The notes under the pieces were generated by a model, which saw nothing but the letters and a program-made list of their open reading frames with translations, was not told where the DNA came from and searched no databases. Made by a program: the position numbers and the translations under genes. This document shows positions 52,433-59,573 of a stretch of 64,000 nucleotides of DNA, in pieces (the stretch's first letter is position 1; each line of letters starts with the position of its first letter). The DNA lies in IMG/VR virus record IMGVR_UViG_3300044614_002230, positions 1-64,000 of that record, one strand, 5' to 3'. This DNA is from a virus.

Positions 52433-52477
52433 AGTATACTAAACCTTTTCCAAGAGTAAAGGAGGGTTTACCGAACC
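52433..52477 (-). promoter_or_regulatory. Early promoter cassette, copy 1 (topoisomerase)
   Basis: -10 TATACT at 52438-52433, 16-nt spacer, -35 TTTACT at 52460-52455, preceded by CCTC and GGTTCGGT. Six nt separate the -10 from ATG 52426. Only one CCGAACC half-site is intact in this copy. Confidence 0.6.
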
Positions 52478-52969
52478 TTATTCGATTGTTTCTACTTTAT
52501 GTGGGTACTTTTTGCACAAGTTTTCGATACGGGTTCTCATCCCTTTCATCCAACTTTCGTTTTGAGTGTTGTTCCTTGCTGCTCGCCTACGCTCCAGCTC
52601 TTCTTCACTGACTTGCAAACAAATCAAGTTCATGCCAATGTTTTCTTGAAACATAGCATCCATGTTAGGACCATTGCTCAAACGTTCCCCTTCACCGTAA
52701 ATTATCCAGTCCGGAAATTCTTCCGTGGCTCCGAGTAACCATTCACGAAACTTGGGTCCCACACCTTTACTCCAGGTGTCGGTCCCTGCAAACGTGCCTT
52801 CATCATAACGTCCAAGGACGATTGTCTTCTGTTTAAGGAATTTATGGTAAGTTACCAACCCTTCTTTAATGAATTCATCTGTTTCGTTCTCTCGAAGGTT
52901 ATTTAAAATACCGCGCATCAACGTGGTTTTACCGGTTCCAGGTTGACCAATGTAATAAAAGATTTTCAT
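52478..52969 (-). CDS. P-loop kinase, probable 5-hydroxymethyl-dU DNA kinase type
   Basis: 163 residues. Walker A GQPGTGKTT at 8-16 begins the protein. 'GRYDEGTFAGTDTWSKGVGP', 'IYGEGERLSNGPNM', and 'LQVSEEELERRRAARN' correspond to the lid and base-binding parts of small nucleotide-type kinases. The neighbour (ATGA overlap) resembles the alpha-glutamyl/putrescinyl thymine pyrophosphorylase family, with which this kinase class is linked in phages; the known role is phosphorylating 5-hydroxymethyl-pyrimidine in DNA ahead of adduct attachment. Kinase fold is clear; substrate is inferred from context. Confidence 0.68.
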   Translation of the reverse strand: MKIFYYIGQPGTGKTTLMRGILNNLRENETDEFIKEGLVTYHKFLKQKTIVLGRYDEGTFAGTDTWSKGVGPKFREWLLGATEEFPDWIIYGEGERLSNGPNMDAMFQENIGMNLICLQVSEEELERRRAARNNTQNESWMKGMRTRIENLCKKYPHKVETIE

Positions 52970-53907
52970 TGTTTAGGGTTGTAATGGTAATGCAGGGTGC
53001 CGTGGTTTAAAAACAATTCCATTTTAGCTTTATCTTCACGGGCGTAACGTGGAGCCAATACATCGCCAACAACTTCTCCACGAGCTTGCCAAATTACGTT
53101 CCAATCGATCCCGTGCCAGTTATCATTTTCAGCTTTCATAACTTCTTCTGATTGCCGGTCAAGGTAATAGCCAACGTAACGGCCTCGACTGGTTCTCCAG
53201 AGCTTTTTGTAAGCACAGAGTGCGGTTTCCATTGAGAAGTTGTCGAATTGGGAAGCAAGCAATGGCCAACGCTTGCGAGCTTCCAGCAAAAGTTCAGCAC
53301 CAGCTATTTCTAAGTAAGCGTACTCTTTGCTGGTCAATTTTTGGTTGACCCATTCGTCTTTCCCGAGCGCATAACACAACCCGTTTCTGTGAGACTTGGA
53401 TCCTGAGTAGTCACTTAGTAGTAATGTTGGGCAATCAATATTGATGCCACACGTGTGTTTTAATGTTTGTAAGTAAAAAAATGCGGTGTAACGTCCGAAC
53501 TTATACCATTCTCCTTTTATAATTGCCCAGAGTCGTTCAAAGTTAACTTCCGGCTCCTCCGTACAAATTCGGTCAAACACAGCTTTTTGTGAAGACCCGT
53601 GAACCCAATCACAATACGATTGGTACATGGCTGGCAGGTGCCCTTTTGACCACTTCGTGTCAGTTTGATAGCGCAATCGTGTATAATTCTCGTTGTTCCA
53701 TTGGGTAAATCTATCTACACTCGCCAACTCCTCATCGGGGAATTCGTTCTTATAAACGAATGCGGTGGGTAAATTGTATGTGTGATACAACCATGCAAAC
53801 CACAAACGTTCTTCCACCGAGTATTCATACCGGTCGTTCAGGTATTGGATCAACCAGAGTGCAGGATCGCAATCCCCGGAAGCCACGCTTGCTGCGTAAA
53901 ATTGCAA
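52966..53907 (-). CDS. Alpha-glutamyl/putrescinyl-thymine pyrophosphorylase-like (clade 2) protein
   Basis: About 313 residues if translation begins at TTG 53907 behind GAGGG; an ATG frame opens at 54039 but its first 30 codons lie antisense to the phosphatase gene and look unconserved. Residues (from the TTG) around 'DPALWLIQYLNDRYEYSVEE', 'RLWFAWLYHTYNLPTAF', 'NEFPDEELASVDRFTQWNNE', 'YKFGRYTAFFYLQTLKHTCG' and 'SKSHRNGLCYALGKDEW' match the pattern I know for helical aGPT-Pplase2-type proteins of phage base-hypermodification loci. That family attaches amino-acid or polyamine groups to activated hydroxymethyl-uracil in DNA. Recognition by eye; substrate unknown. Confidence 0.65.
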   Translation of the reverse strand: MQFYAASVASGDCDPALWLIQYLNDRYEYSVEERLWFAWLYHTYNLPTAFVYKNEFPDEELASVDRFTQWNNENYTRLRYQTDTKWSKGHLPAMYQSYCDWVHGSSQKAVFDRICTEEPEVNFERLWAIIKGEWYKFGRYTAFFYLQTLKHTCGINIDCPTLLLSDYSGSKSHRNGLCYALGKDEWVNQKLTSKEYAYLEIAGAELLLEARKRWPLLASQFDNFSMETALCAYKKLWRTSRGRYVGYYLDRQSEEVMKAENDNWHGIDWNVIWQARGEVVGDVLAPRYAREDKAKMELFLNHGTLHYHYNPKQ

Positions 53908-53943
53908 AAAACCCTCAGATCTTTGACTTAATTCACGGTAATC

Positions 53944-54354
53944 ATGACCAACGTTCTTTTTGTTTGTACTGGCAACATTAACCGCAGCGCCGCCGCACAC
54001 ATTATCTTGGAGTCTCATAGTAGCAGTTATAAAGTTCAATCATGTGGCACCGGGAAAGTCGCTCCGTTAGGTAAAAAGGTCCCCAGCAAAATGCGTATGG
54101 CCCTGGAAGAATTGGGATACAATCCCAACAATCACCGCTCTCAAGGTGTCTCCGAAGAATTGCTTGCCTGGGCTGATAAAATCGTGATTATGGGCAACGC
54201 CCACGAGAAATTTATCACAGAGCATTACCCTCAGTACCTTACTAAAATAACCAATTGGAACGTTAAAGATCCTCACTTTGCTACTGGGAATGAGCTGCAT
54301 CGTAAGGTGGCCAAAGAAATTGAAGTCAAAGTTAATCAGTTATTTGTTGAATGA
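53944..54354 (+). CDS. Low-molecular-weight protein tyrosine phosphatase-like
   Basis: The only plus-strand gene. 136 residues with the P-loop V-C8-TGNINR14-S (C-x5-R-S) at the N-terminus and the general-acid loop 'VKDPHFATGN' with Asp109 in the DP motif. LMW-PTPs cleave phosphotyrosine; relatives include arsenate reductases and wall-polysaccharide phosphatases. It is wedged in the modification island: its 3' end overlaps the amidoligase stop by 23 nt (convergent), and its start is 36 nt from the proposed aGPT start (divergent). Opposite orientation suggests recent insertion or independent control. Its target may be a protein, or a phosphorylated intermediate; unknown. Confidence 0.85.
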   Translation: MTNVLFVCTGNINRSAAAHIILESHSSSYKVQSCGTGKVAPLGKKVPSKMRMALEELGYNPNNHRSQGVSEELLAWADKIVIMGNAHEKFITEHYPQYLTKITNWNVKDPHFATGNELHRKVAKEIEVKVNQLFVE

Positions 54355-55270
54355 CCTTCACAGTTTCCTCGGCAGTGCAGTTATCGATATCTAAATGTTT
54401 ACGCAGATCGTTGATACGGGTTTCGGCAACTTTCCGAGAATTTTTATCAAAATTAGTGTACTGATACCCGCACTCCATTGCAAAATCAAACGGGGCAAAC
54501 TCAGGGAAATCATAAGAGTATGCCGAAAGCAATTCTGAAACAAGGGCATCATTCAAAGCCCCCTCGATAAACTTCGCTACCCACACAAAACAGGAGGCTA
54601 ACTTTTTAACATCAAGAGTGTTCGTAAAATGGCGAAATTCAACGGTGTCCGTTTCTTGCAACTGTAACAAGTTGATGCCAGCTCTTGTTGTTAGTCCATA
54701 TGCTCGTTTGTTGTCAGTCTGCAATTTTGAGTGAGCATCAAAGAACTCGCGCACCGTTGTTGCTTGCATCGCCTCAGCAACTCTCGCAGCAGGCACCTTA
54801 TATTGGTGAGAAACTTTACGTCGCTTGTAGCGTTTGAGAGCACCCTTATAGGCTTCTTCGCTGAAGTAATCTTCCCTCAATGGTACCGGAATTGGCTCAA
54901 TTGCTGCATAAATTTGACCTTGATTCGCATCAATATACGCAAGCAATTTCTTGAGAGATTTTAAATCCTCCGACAACCCTGGTACACAAATATGTAAATG
55001 CAAGTTTGTTCGGTGGTTGATAGCAGCTTCCGGATGTCGGGCAATCAACAACTCAAACATTTCAAGTTGTTCAGCAAAGCTATCGGTAGGCGCAGAGTTA
55101 ATCTCTCCTCCGCGTTGGTACGCTCGCCCTTTAGGGTCATTTGCGATCCCGGTTGAACTTACGATTGAGTAATCTTTTTCGTTCCAAGTTAGCCCTTGAG
55201 GTAAATCACTCCTCCAAATATCACCAAACTCGTATTCTGCCCCGAACGTTACGTTCTTGAGGTCAATCAT
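54332..55270 (-). CDS. Amidoligase (COOH-NH2 ligase family)
   Basis: 312 residues. 'TFGAEYEFGDIWR' at 8-20, 'GGEINSAPTDSFAEQLEMFE' near 54-73, 'NHRTNLHLHICV' near 85-96, and 'DTVEFRHFTNTLDVKKLASC' near 212-232 form the signature of the amidoligase family (glutamine-synthetase-like fold: G-x-E-x-E-F, E-I/V-S-x-P, G-x-H-x-H, E-F-R). Such ligases form amide bonds using ATP. It starts in an ATGA overlap with the class II glutaminase, so ammonia or an amidated product is probably passed between them. In a hypermodification island it may build the adduct. Confidence 0.8.
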   Translation of the reverse strand: MIDLKNVTFGAEYEFGDIWRSDLPQGLTWNEKDYSIVSSTGIANDPKGRAYQRGGEINSAPTDSFAEQLEMFELLIARHPEAAINHRTNLHLHICVPGLSEDLKSLKKLLAYIDANQGQIYAAIEPIPVPLREDYFSEEAYKGALKRYKRRKVSHQYKVPAARVAEAMQATTVREFFDAHSKLQTDNKRAYGLTTRAGINLLQLQETDTVEFRHFTNTLDVKKLASCFVWVAKFIEGALNDALVSELLSAYSYDFPEFAPFDFAMECGYQYTNFDKNSRKVAETRINDLRKHLDIDNCTAEETVKVIQQITD

Positions 55271-55926
55271 GGAATCAGTTCCTCAACGTTTGTTATTTTA
55301 GTGCCACCTTTGGGAGTGTAAATCCACCCCGGTTCGCATCGCCGTGGTCGTTTCAATCCTGCACGCAGAGCAATGTCTGATGTTGAGCAGATAAATACAC
55401 CGTTGGGTACACGGTTGAAGTACAAAGGGCGTTTCCCGTTGCGATAAAACCGCAACCCATCGGAGCCCAACTCGGCAACTGCCATACTTGCTTCAGGGAA
55501 CTCTTTCAGCGGTTCTTTCCCCGCATGTCTTGCTTGGTATAGTAACTCGGAATCGTTACTTGTTGCTAGTTCGTAACCGTGCTCGCCCCAATAAACAGGT
55601 GGCCTTTGATCGACAACACCGTTGTGGGCAAGCGCCAAGTCTTCAAAAATATGCAAAGGTTGATTGAATTTAAGGTCGCTCGTCGAATACCTGCAATGGC
55701 CAATCAATTGCAAAGTGTAATCACCAGGCTGCACCTCTGCGAAATGACTTTGCACGAAAGTTTCCGCAGGGACAGGCGCAACTTGAGTGAAGATTCGCTT
55801 ATTGCGAACCAGAGAGTAACCACTTGCGTGTTTTCCTCTAATCTGGGACTCGACAAACAATCGTTTCAGGGTCTGAATTTGTTCTTCAGAAGGCGAGTCA
55901 AGGTAACAACCAACTATAGCACACAT
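55267..55926 (-). CDS. Class II glutamine amidotransferase
   Basis: 219 residues with the N-terminal nucleophile Cys2 (MCAIVG), 'RGKHASGYSLV', 'IGHCRYSTSDLKFNQPLH', 'LALAHNGVVD' and 'SNDSELLYQ', the sequence of landmarks of GATase II glutaminase domains (as in PurF, GlmS, AsnB). It lacks any synthetase or isomerase domain, so it should supply ammonia to a partner, probably the overlapping amidoligase downstream. It follows the TET/JBP gene directly, with no gap. Confidence 0.88.
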   Translation of the reverse strand: MCAIVGCYLDSPSEEQIQTLKRLFVESQIRGKHASGYSLVRNKRIFTQVAPVPAETFVQSHFAEVQPGDYTLQLIGHCRYSTSDLKFNQPLHIFEDLALAHNGVVDQRPPVYWGEHGYELATSNDSELLYQARHAGKEPLKEFPEASMAVAELGSDGLRFYRNGKRPLYFNRVPNGVFICSTSDIALRAGLKRPRRCEPGWIYTPKGGTKITNVEELIP

Positions 55927-57357
55927 TCATTTCTCCGTATACCAGTAATTAGTGCGGGAAGCGTTAGGGCAATGTTTTGTTCTATACTCGTCCCACTCGT
56001 CGCTGACCCACATAGCAGGAAACACTCCACTGAATTTGCCTCCATCGTTTTTCTGATAGCGGTCTGCGTAGTTGGCTTGAGAGTATGCAATGAACTGTTT
56101 ACGGCAACATTCTGACCTGTAATCATCTAGTTTAGCCATGCCATCCCGGGCGTAATAAACTTGAATGATACTTTCGGCGTCCCCGGTTTTGTCTATCATT
56201 TCAGTTTGCCCGTGAACGCGATTGCAGTTGTCACCAACAAAGAAATCTCCGTGGCGAATGTCAAACGCTAAGCCAAACTCAGCCATTACAAAGTATTGTC
56301 CGTCGTATTTCTCGCCAGGGTATGCTTCATTAGTAATGTTTGTAAGAACTGCTACTCCTCTAGGGTTATTTTTACCATCTAGGTGCCAGAAGGTAGAGAA
56401 GTTATAGTTGATTGTAATTGTGGAGAAAGTTTTAGTACCTAGTAGCGTGTATAGATCTTCTTGGCAAGGCTCCATAAGATCATGGATATAATTCCACTCT
56501 TCTGGCATTGTGTCTCGGTACATATCCGAGACTTGCTGATACAAAGATTTATGAGCCTCAAAATCTTTTCGCCTTTTTTCCGTAGTGGCTGACAAGCGAC
56601 CGAAAGGATTTCGGGCAGACCTGTCCATAAAACCGAGGATATTGCTATATACTTTATTCGCTCGAGTCTGAATGCTGACAAAGTTCTTGTAAGAATCTTT
56701 AGCGAACTGAACTTGATCTTCTTCTTTAGCCCAATCAATCAACCAATTATCAAACCACTCCTGACGCAGTTTATCACGTTCAGCCAAGGCGGCATCTTTC
56801 TCTGCTTGAGGTGTGGCTTTCTTGCGAAGAAGAGACTCCAACGCCAGGATCTTCTCTCCATCTACGTAAGGGGAGTTCAGCAGTTTCTTGACATACAAGG
56901 AGAACCGCGAAGCTCCGGTCTGGCTAGCGACAATCTCTTTCGCTTCCTCAATTGTTTTGACTTTACCTTTCGTGGCAGAGCGAAAGAATGCTACTTGGCC
57001 GTTGGTAAGTCTGGCTGAAGTATCGGTAACGAGCTCTTTACCTCCTACCAAGCCACGTTGATCGGACAGTAGATCTTTACTGACCCAACGCCAATAGTTG
57101 AAACTGTCGGAATCAGGAGTGATTTTAGTAATCTCTGGCAACGCATTGCGCAGAAACACAATCGCTCGTTTACCTTTTAGATACACAATCGTGTTATCTC
57201 GAATTATACGGTTGCTGTCATAATCGGTTTCATTGGGGCGATCTCCGATCCGTTCTTTATCGAAAGGGATCAGTTCATCTATTTCAATCACTTCACACTC
57301 ATAAGTGCCAGTGCAAGTTTTGAGGGTTTCAGTGTTGGTTTTAACTTTGGCAGTCAT
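55927..57357 (-). CDS. TET/JBP-like 2-oxoglutarate/Fe(II) dioxygenase
   Basis: 476 residues. The double-stranded beta-helix core lies at about 310-405: 'TITINYNFSTFWHLDGKNNP' gives the H325-x-D327 iron ligands, 'YFVMAEFGLAFDIRHGDFFV' is the JBP/TET-type strand pair, and 'NRVHGQT' gives the distal iron ligand His382. The N-terminal 'DQRGLVGG' is like the small motif before the core in JBP-type proteins, and an inserted helical segment fills about 130-300. The family oxidises the methyl group of thymine (JBP) or 5-methylcytosine (TET) in DNA. In this island it would supply the hydroxymethyl pyrimidine used by the kinase and adduct enzymes. Base specificity not readable. Confidence 0.78.
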   Translation of the reverse strand: MTAKVKTNTETLKTCTGTYECEVIEIDELIPFDKERIGDRPNETDYDSNRIIRDNTIVYLKGKRAIVFLRNALPEITKITPDSDSFNYWRWVSKDLLSDQRGLVGGKELVTDTSARLTNGQVAFFRSATKGKVKTIEEAKEIVASQTGASRFSLYVKKLLNSPYVDGEKILALESLLRKKATPQAEKDAALAERDKLRQEWFDNWLIDWAKEEDQVQFAKDSYKNFVSIQTRANKVYSNILGFMDRSARNPFGRLSATTEKRRKDFEAHKSLYQQVSDMYRDTMPEEWNYIHDLMEPCQEDLYTLLGTKTFSTITINYNFSTFWHLDGKNNPRGVAVLTNITNEAYPGEKYDGQYFVMAEFGLAFDIRHGDFFVGDNCNRVHGQTEMIDKTGDAESIIQVYYARDGMAKLDDYRSECCRKQFIAYSQANYADRYQKNDGGKFSGVFPAMWVSDEWDEYRTKHCPNASRTNYWYTEK

Positions 57358-57408
57358 GGCTTCGCTCGTTTTGGTTATTTTAGGTAAAACAGGTGTGTTG
57401 TAAACGCC

Positions 57409-57906
57409 TCACTCAAAGAAACCGCGCATAACATGATATTTTTGCCCTTGGTTATAGTGGTCAGCTTCCAGGTTGTATGTGAAGTTGAAACTTTTTCCTG
57501 TGATGTGGTTCAATGGCACAAAAAAATGATCTTCGTTATCAATGAATTGATTATATACTGTAATCCAAACAATTTCCGCCGTTTTGGCTTGCAACTCTTT
57601 AGTTCCGAGTTTCATTAGCCAATAATCACCTCTTTGATTACGGTTATTCACTAGTCTTTTGTATTTTGCCTCTACAGAGCGATCTGTCTCTTCACAGAAT
57701 AGATCGTGCCCGTTTGTGGAATCTCTGGGAATCGAGAGATATTTACTTAATGCCAATTCGTGCAAAACACACAGCTCTATGCCGCCAGACTCAGCGAGTT
57801 CCTCGATTGCTGTGTATTGCTCGTCAGTGAAATGAGGATAAACGTAACGAACGTACTTTCTGACAAGGGGTTTGTGGTAATTTGCCACACGTTGAGTTGT
57901 TGCCAT
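57409..57906 (-). CDS. Unknown protein with possible D...ExK nuclease motif, 165 aa
   Basis: Starts 6 nt after the preceding stop. 'GHDLFCEETDRSVEAKYKRL' has an Asp ten residues before Glu-x-Lys, resembling a PD-(D/E)xK core, followed by the hydrophobic strand 'TAEIVWITVYNQF'. A restriction-type nuclease beside base-modification genes would make sense, but the motif is short and the fold uncertain. Otherwise not recognised. Confidence 0.55.
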   Translation of the reverse strand: MATTQRVANYHKPLVRKYVRYVYPHFTDEQYTAIEELAESGGIELCVLHELALSKYLSIPRDSTNGHDLFCEETDRSVEAKYKRLVNNRNQRGDYWLMKLGTKELQAKTAEIVWITVYNQFIDNEDHFFVPLNHITGKSFNFTYNLEADHYNQGQKYHVMRGFFE

Positions 57907-57912
57907 AAAAAT

Positions 57913-58176
57913 TCAAAGGTACCAGCAGGGCTCACGGTGCCCTTCCATGATTTCATACTGGTAGTCATACCAGGTTTCCGTGACTTGTTCGAAGGGAGAA
58001 ACTTCTAAGCTGATTTCATCACGAGCTATTACAAACAATTCTTGGTAAAGACTATCGAAAGAATCTTTGGTGCCGTCATAGCCCATGAAAGCATCGTCGT
58101 TGAGCAGTTTGCCGTGCATCTGACAGGCGGCGGTCAGAGCTACGGCTTCAGGGGAGACAGTGTCGAGTGTTTTCAT
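57913..58176 (-). CDS. Small acidic protein, 87 aa
   Basis: The ATG is 6 nt after a TATACT -10 box. 'TAACQMHGKLLNDDAFMGYD' and 'QVTETWYDYQYEIMEGHREP' suggest a compact helical protein, typical of early phage accessory genes. No family recognised. Confidence 0.58.
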   Translation of the reverse strand: MKTLDTVSPEAVALTAACQMHGKLLNDDAFMGYDGTKDSFDSLYQELFVIARDEISLEVSPFEQVTETWYDYQYEIMEGHREPCWYL

Positions 58177-58182
58177 ATTTCA

Positions 58183-58212
58183 AGTATAACGTGGTTGTAG
58201 GCAGAAAGGCAA
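58183..58212 (-). promoter_or_regulatory. Sigma70-like promoter (58176 gene)
   Basis: -35 TTGCCT (58212-58207), 18-nt spacer, -10 TATACT (58188-58183), 6 nt to ATG 58176. Lacks the CCGAACC array of the other early promoters. Confidence 0.6.
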
Positions 58213-58245
58213 CGAGTCAAGGCCGACCGTAACTATTCTTTAGGT

Positions 58246-58896
58246 TCAGGCAACCAGGCCCTCAACCGAAGGGTAAACCTCGCGAGTAAGTTGTTCAATC
58301 CTAGAGCGCACAAGCGACCTATACTCACCAACTTCATCCTCACCTAGTACAGCAAACGGTGCAGTCTCAGCGCTGTACCAGCTGTCCCAAGCATCATTCC
58401 AGCTATCAGCAAATTCCGCCTTGAGTTCATCACGGAAGACGACCCAATCAAAGTTGCTAACGCGACCCAAGTCCGCAGCCAGAGCCAGCAATTCTTTCTC
58501 TGGAGCCACAAATTTACTACGGCGGCTCGTATCAACTTGGTCTAGCACCGGTTGATAAAGTTCCAGAGCTCGAAGCTCCTCCTCCTTAATAATCAACCAG
58601 GCAGGCACTTCACCAGGAGCCAACTCGCTATATTTACGTAGCAATTCCGCTTCAGCAGCCCGCCAGCGGTAGTGCAGTTTGGTTTGAACAGGTTGTTTGC
58701 TCGCTTTGGTACCCCTAGCCTTTGCAGCAACCTTTTCGGCTGCCTTTGCAGCAAGAATAATCTGCTTTTGATCAGCAGTCAGGTTGGCGTAGCCAAAATA
58801 TTCGCGAGCCTGGAGAGCTTGCTGCAACTCAGCAATGTTCTCGGAGGACCAACCGGCCAGGTTTTGCAGTTTTGAGAAGTTCATGTCGTTTTTCAT
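58246..58896 (-). CDS. Helical acidic protein, 216 aa, unknown function
   Basis: The ATG at 58896 lies 9 nt behind the -10 of an early cassette; a second ATG at 58884 is possible. The N-terminus 'WSSENIAELQQALQAREYFG' and 'NLTADQKQIILAAKAAEKVA' resemble a small helix-turn-helix or SPOR-like segment; the remainder is helical and acidic ('DEVGEYRSLVRSRIEQLTRE'). Probably an early host-interaction or replication-accessory protein. No family recognised. Confidence 0.6.
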   Translation of the reverse strand: MKNDMNFSKLQNLAGWSSENIAELQQALQAREYFGYANLTADQKQIILAAKAAEKVAAKARGTKASKQPVQTKLHYRWRAAEAELLRKYSELAPGEVPAWLIIKEEELRALELYQPVLDQVDTSRRSKFVAPEKELLALAADLGRVSNFDWVVFRDELKAEFADSWNDAWDSWYSAETAPFAVLGEDEVGEYRSLVRSRIEQLTREVYPSVEGLVA

Positions 58897-58905
58897 TACC
58901 TTAAT

Positions 58906-58972
58906 AGTATAGCGTGGAGTGACCTAAAAGAAAAGGGGGCAAACCGAACCATTTGGTTCGGGTTACCGAACC
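58906..58972 (-). promoter_or_regulatory. Early promoter cassette, copy 2, with triple half-site
   Basis: Reading the plus strand: CCGAACC-attt-GGTTCGG-gtta-CCGAACC at 58944-58972, then AGGGGG and -35/-10 elements (coding strand TTTTCT, 17-nt spacer, TATACT at 58911-58906). The first two half-sites form a perfect 7-bp hairpin; the last two form an alternative one. Confidence 0.62.
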
Positions 58973-58977
58973 TTTGC

Positions 58978-59241
58978 CTAGACCCGCCAGGGGTCCAAGT
59001 CCTTGATCCTGGCGATCAAGGTGTCCACCTCGCCCACAGTACAGTAGCGGACGACGTCACTCGTGATTTCAGTTTCGTATGTCAAGTGTGCCCGCTTGCC
59101 TTCGGTGTGTTGAAGCACGGCAACTTCGTAGTGCTCCCCGTCTTCTTCAGGTACTACTGAAATGCCGTAGCCGTTGTCAAACAATTGCTGGTGCATAAAT
59201 CCCCGAGGATGGGGACGAACGTTCAAGTCAGCCAATTTCAT
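58978..59241 (-). CDS. Small protein, 87 aa, unknown function
   Basis: Overlaps the upstream gene by 14 nt. 'GYGISVVPEEDGEHYEVAVL' is beta-like and resembles small early phage proteins; ends 'RIKDLDPWRV'. Its stop is followed at once by the CCGAACC array, so it ends a transcription unit. Confidence 0.58.
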   Translation of the reverse strand: MKLADLNVRPHPRGFMHQQLFDNGYGISVVPEEDGEHYEVAVLQHTEGKRAHLTYETEITSDVVRYCTVGEVDTLIARIKDLDPWRV

Positions 59242-59476
59242 TTAAAACCTCGTTGTATTCGTCTTCGTCGGTAATGTCTTCAACAGCACCCAGCAATTCT
59301 TCGTCGGTGTACTCTCTCAGGTACTCTGACTGAACATCAAAAAAGAAACGCTCAAGGTCGCGACCATTCATGCTGTCGAGATAGCGCATGGCCACCAAAT
59401 CAATCAGATAATCGCGTTGCTCAACGGTTAAGGGTTGAGAGGTCGGGGATTGCGTCGGATTCGGAAGAGAGATCAT
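59228..59476 (-). CDS. Small acidic helical protein, 82 aa
   Basis: A longer frame starts at 59545, but ATG 59476 is the most upstream choice that keeps a plausible N-terminus; it overlaps the upstream 50-residue gene in another frame. The core 'RDYLIDLVAMRYLDSMNGRD' and 'YLREYTDEELLGAVED' is the small 'YYVDSM...L...L...Y-x-x-x-x-D-E-E-L' protein common in T4-like cyanophages (from memory). An internal ATG at 59389 with GGTGG before it is also possible. Confidence 0.58.
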   Translation of the reverse strand: MISLPNPTQSPTSQPLTVEQRDYLIDLVAMRYLDSMNGRDLERFFFDVQSEYLREYTDEELLGAVEDITDEDEYNEVLNEIG

Positions 59477-59573
59477 CGGTGTCAAAGAGATTGTTGAAAA
59501 GTTCGTCAAGGAAGGATTCTGTTTCCTCGTCGCTAAGTGTAGCAAAACGAAAGTTAGGGTCGATTCGTTTCAT
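59421..59573 (-). CDS. Small acidic protein, 50 aa
   Basis: Not obvious because of its length: ATG 59573 overlaps the TAA of the ArdA-like gene (TAATG), and the frame stays open for 50 codons: starts 'MKRIDPNFRFATLSDEETES', continues with 'FLDELFNNLFDTDDL'. The coupling and regular amphipathic pattern argue that it is real; the next gene overlaps its 3' part. Confidence 0.5.
   Translation of the reverse strand: MKRIDPNFRFATLSDEETESFLDELFNNLFDTDDLSSESDAIPDLSTLNR

Noticed and set aside
54332-55270. Glutamine synthetase or gamma-glutamylcysteine ligase
   Set aside because: Fold relatives, but the G-x-E-x-E-F, E-I-N-S and H-x-H plus E-F-R spacing fits the smaller amidoligase family better.
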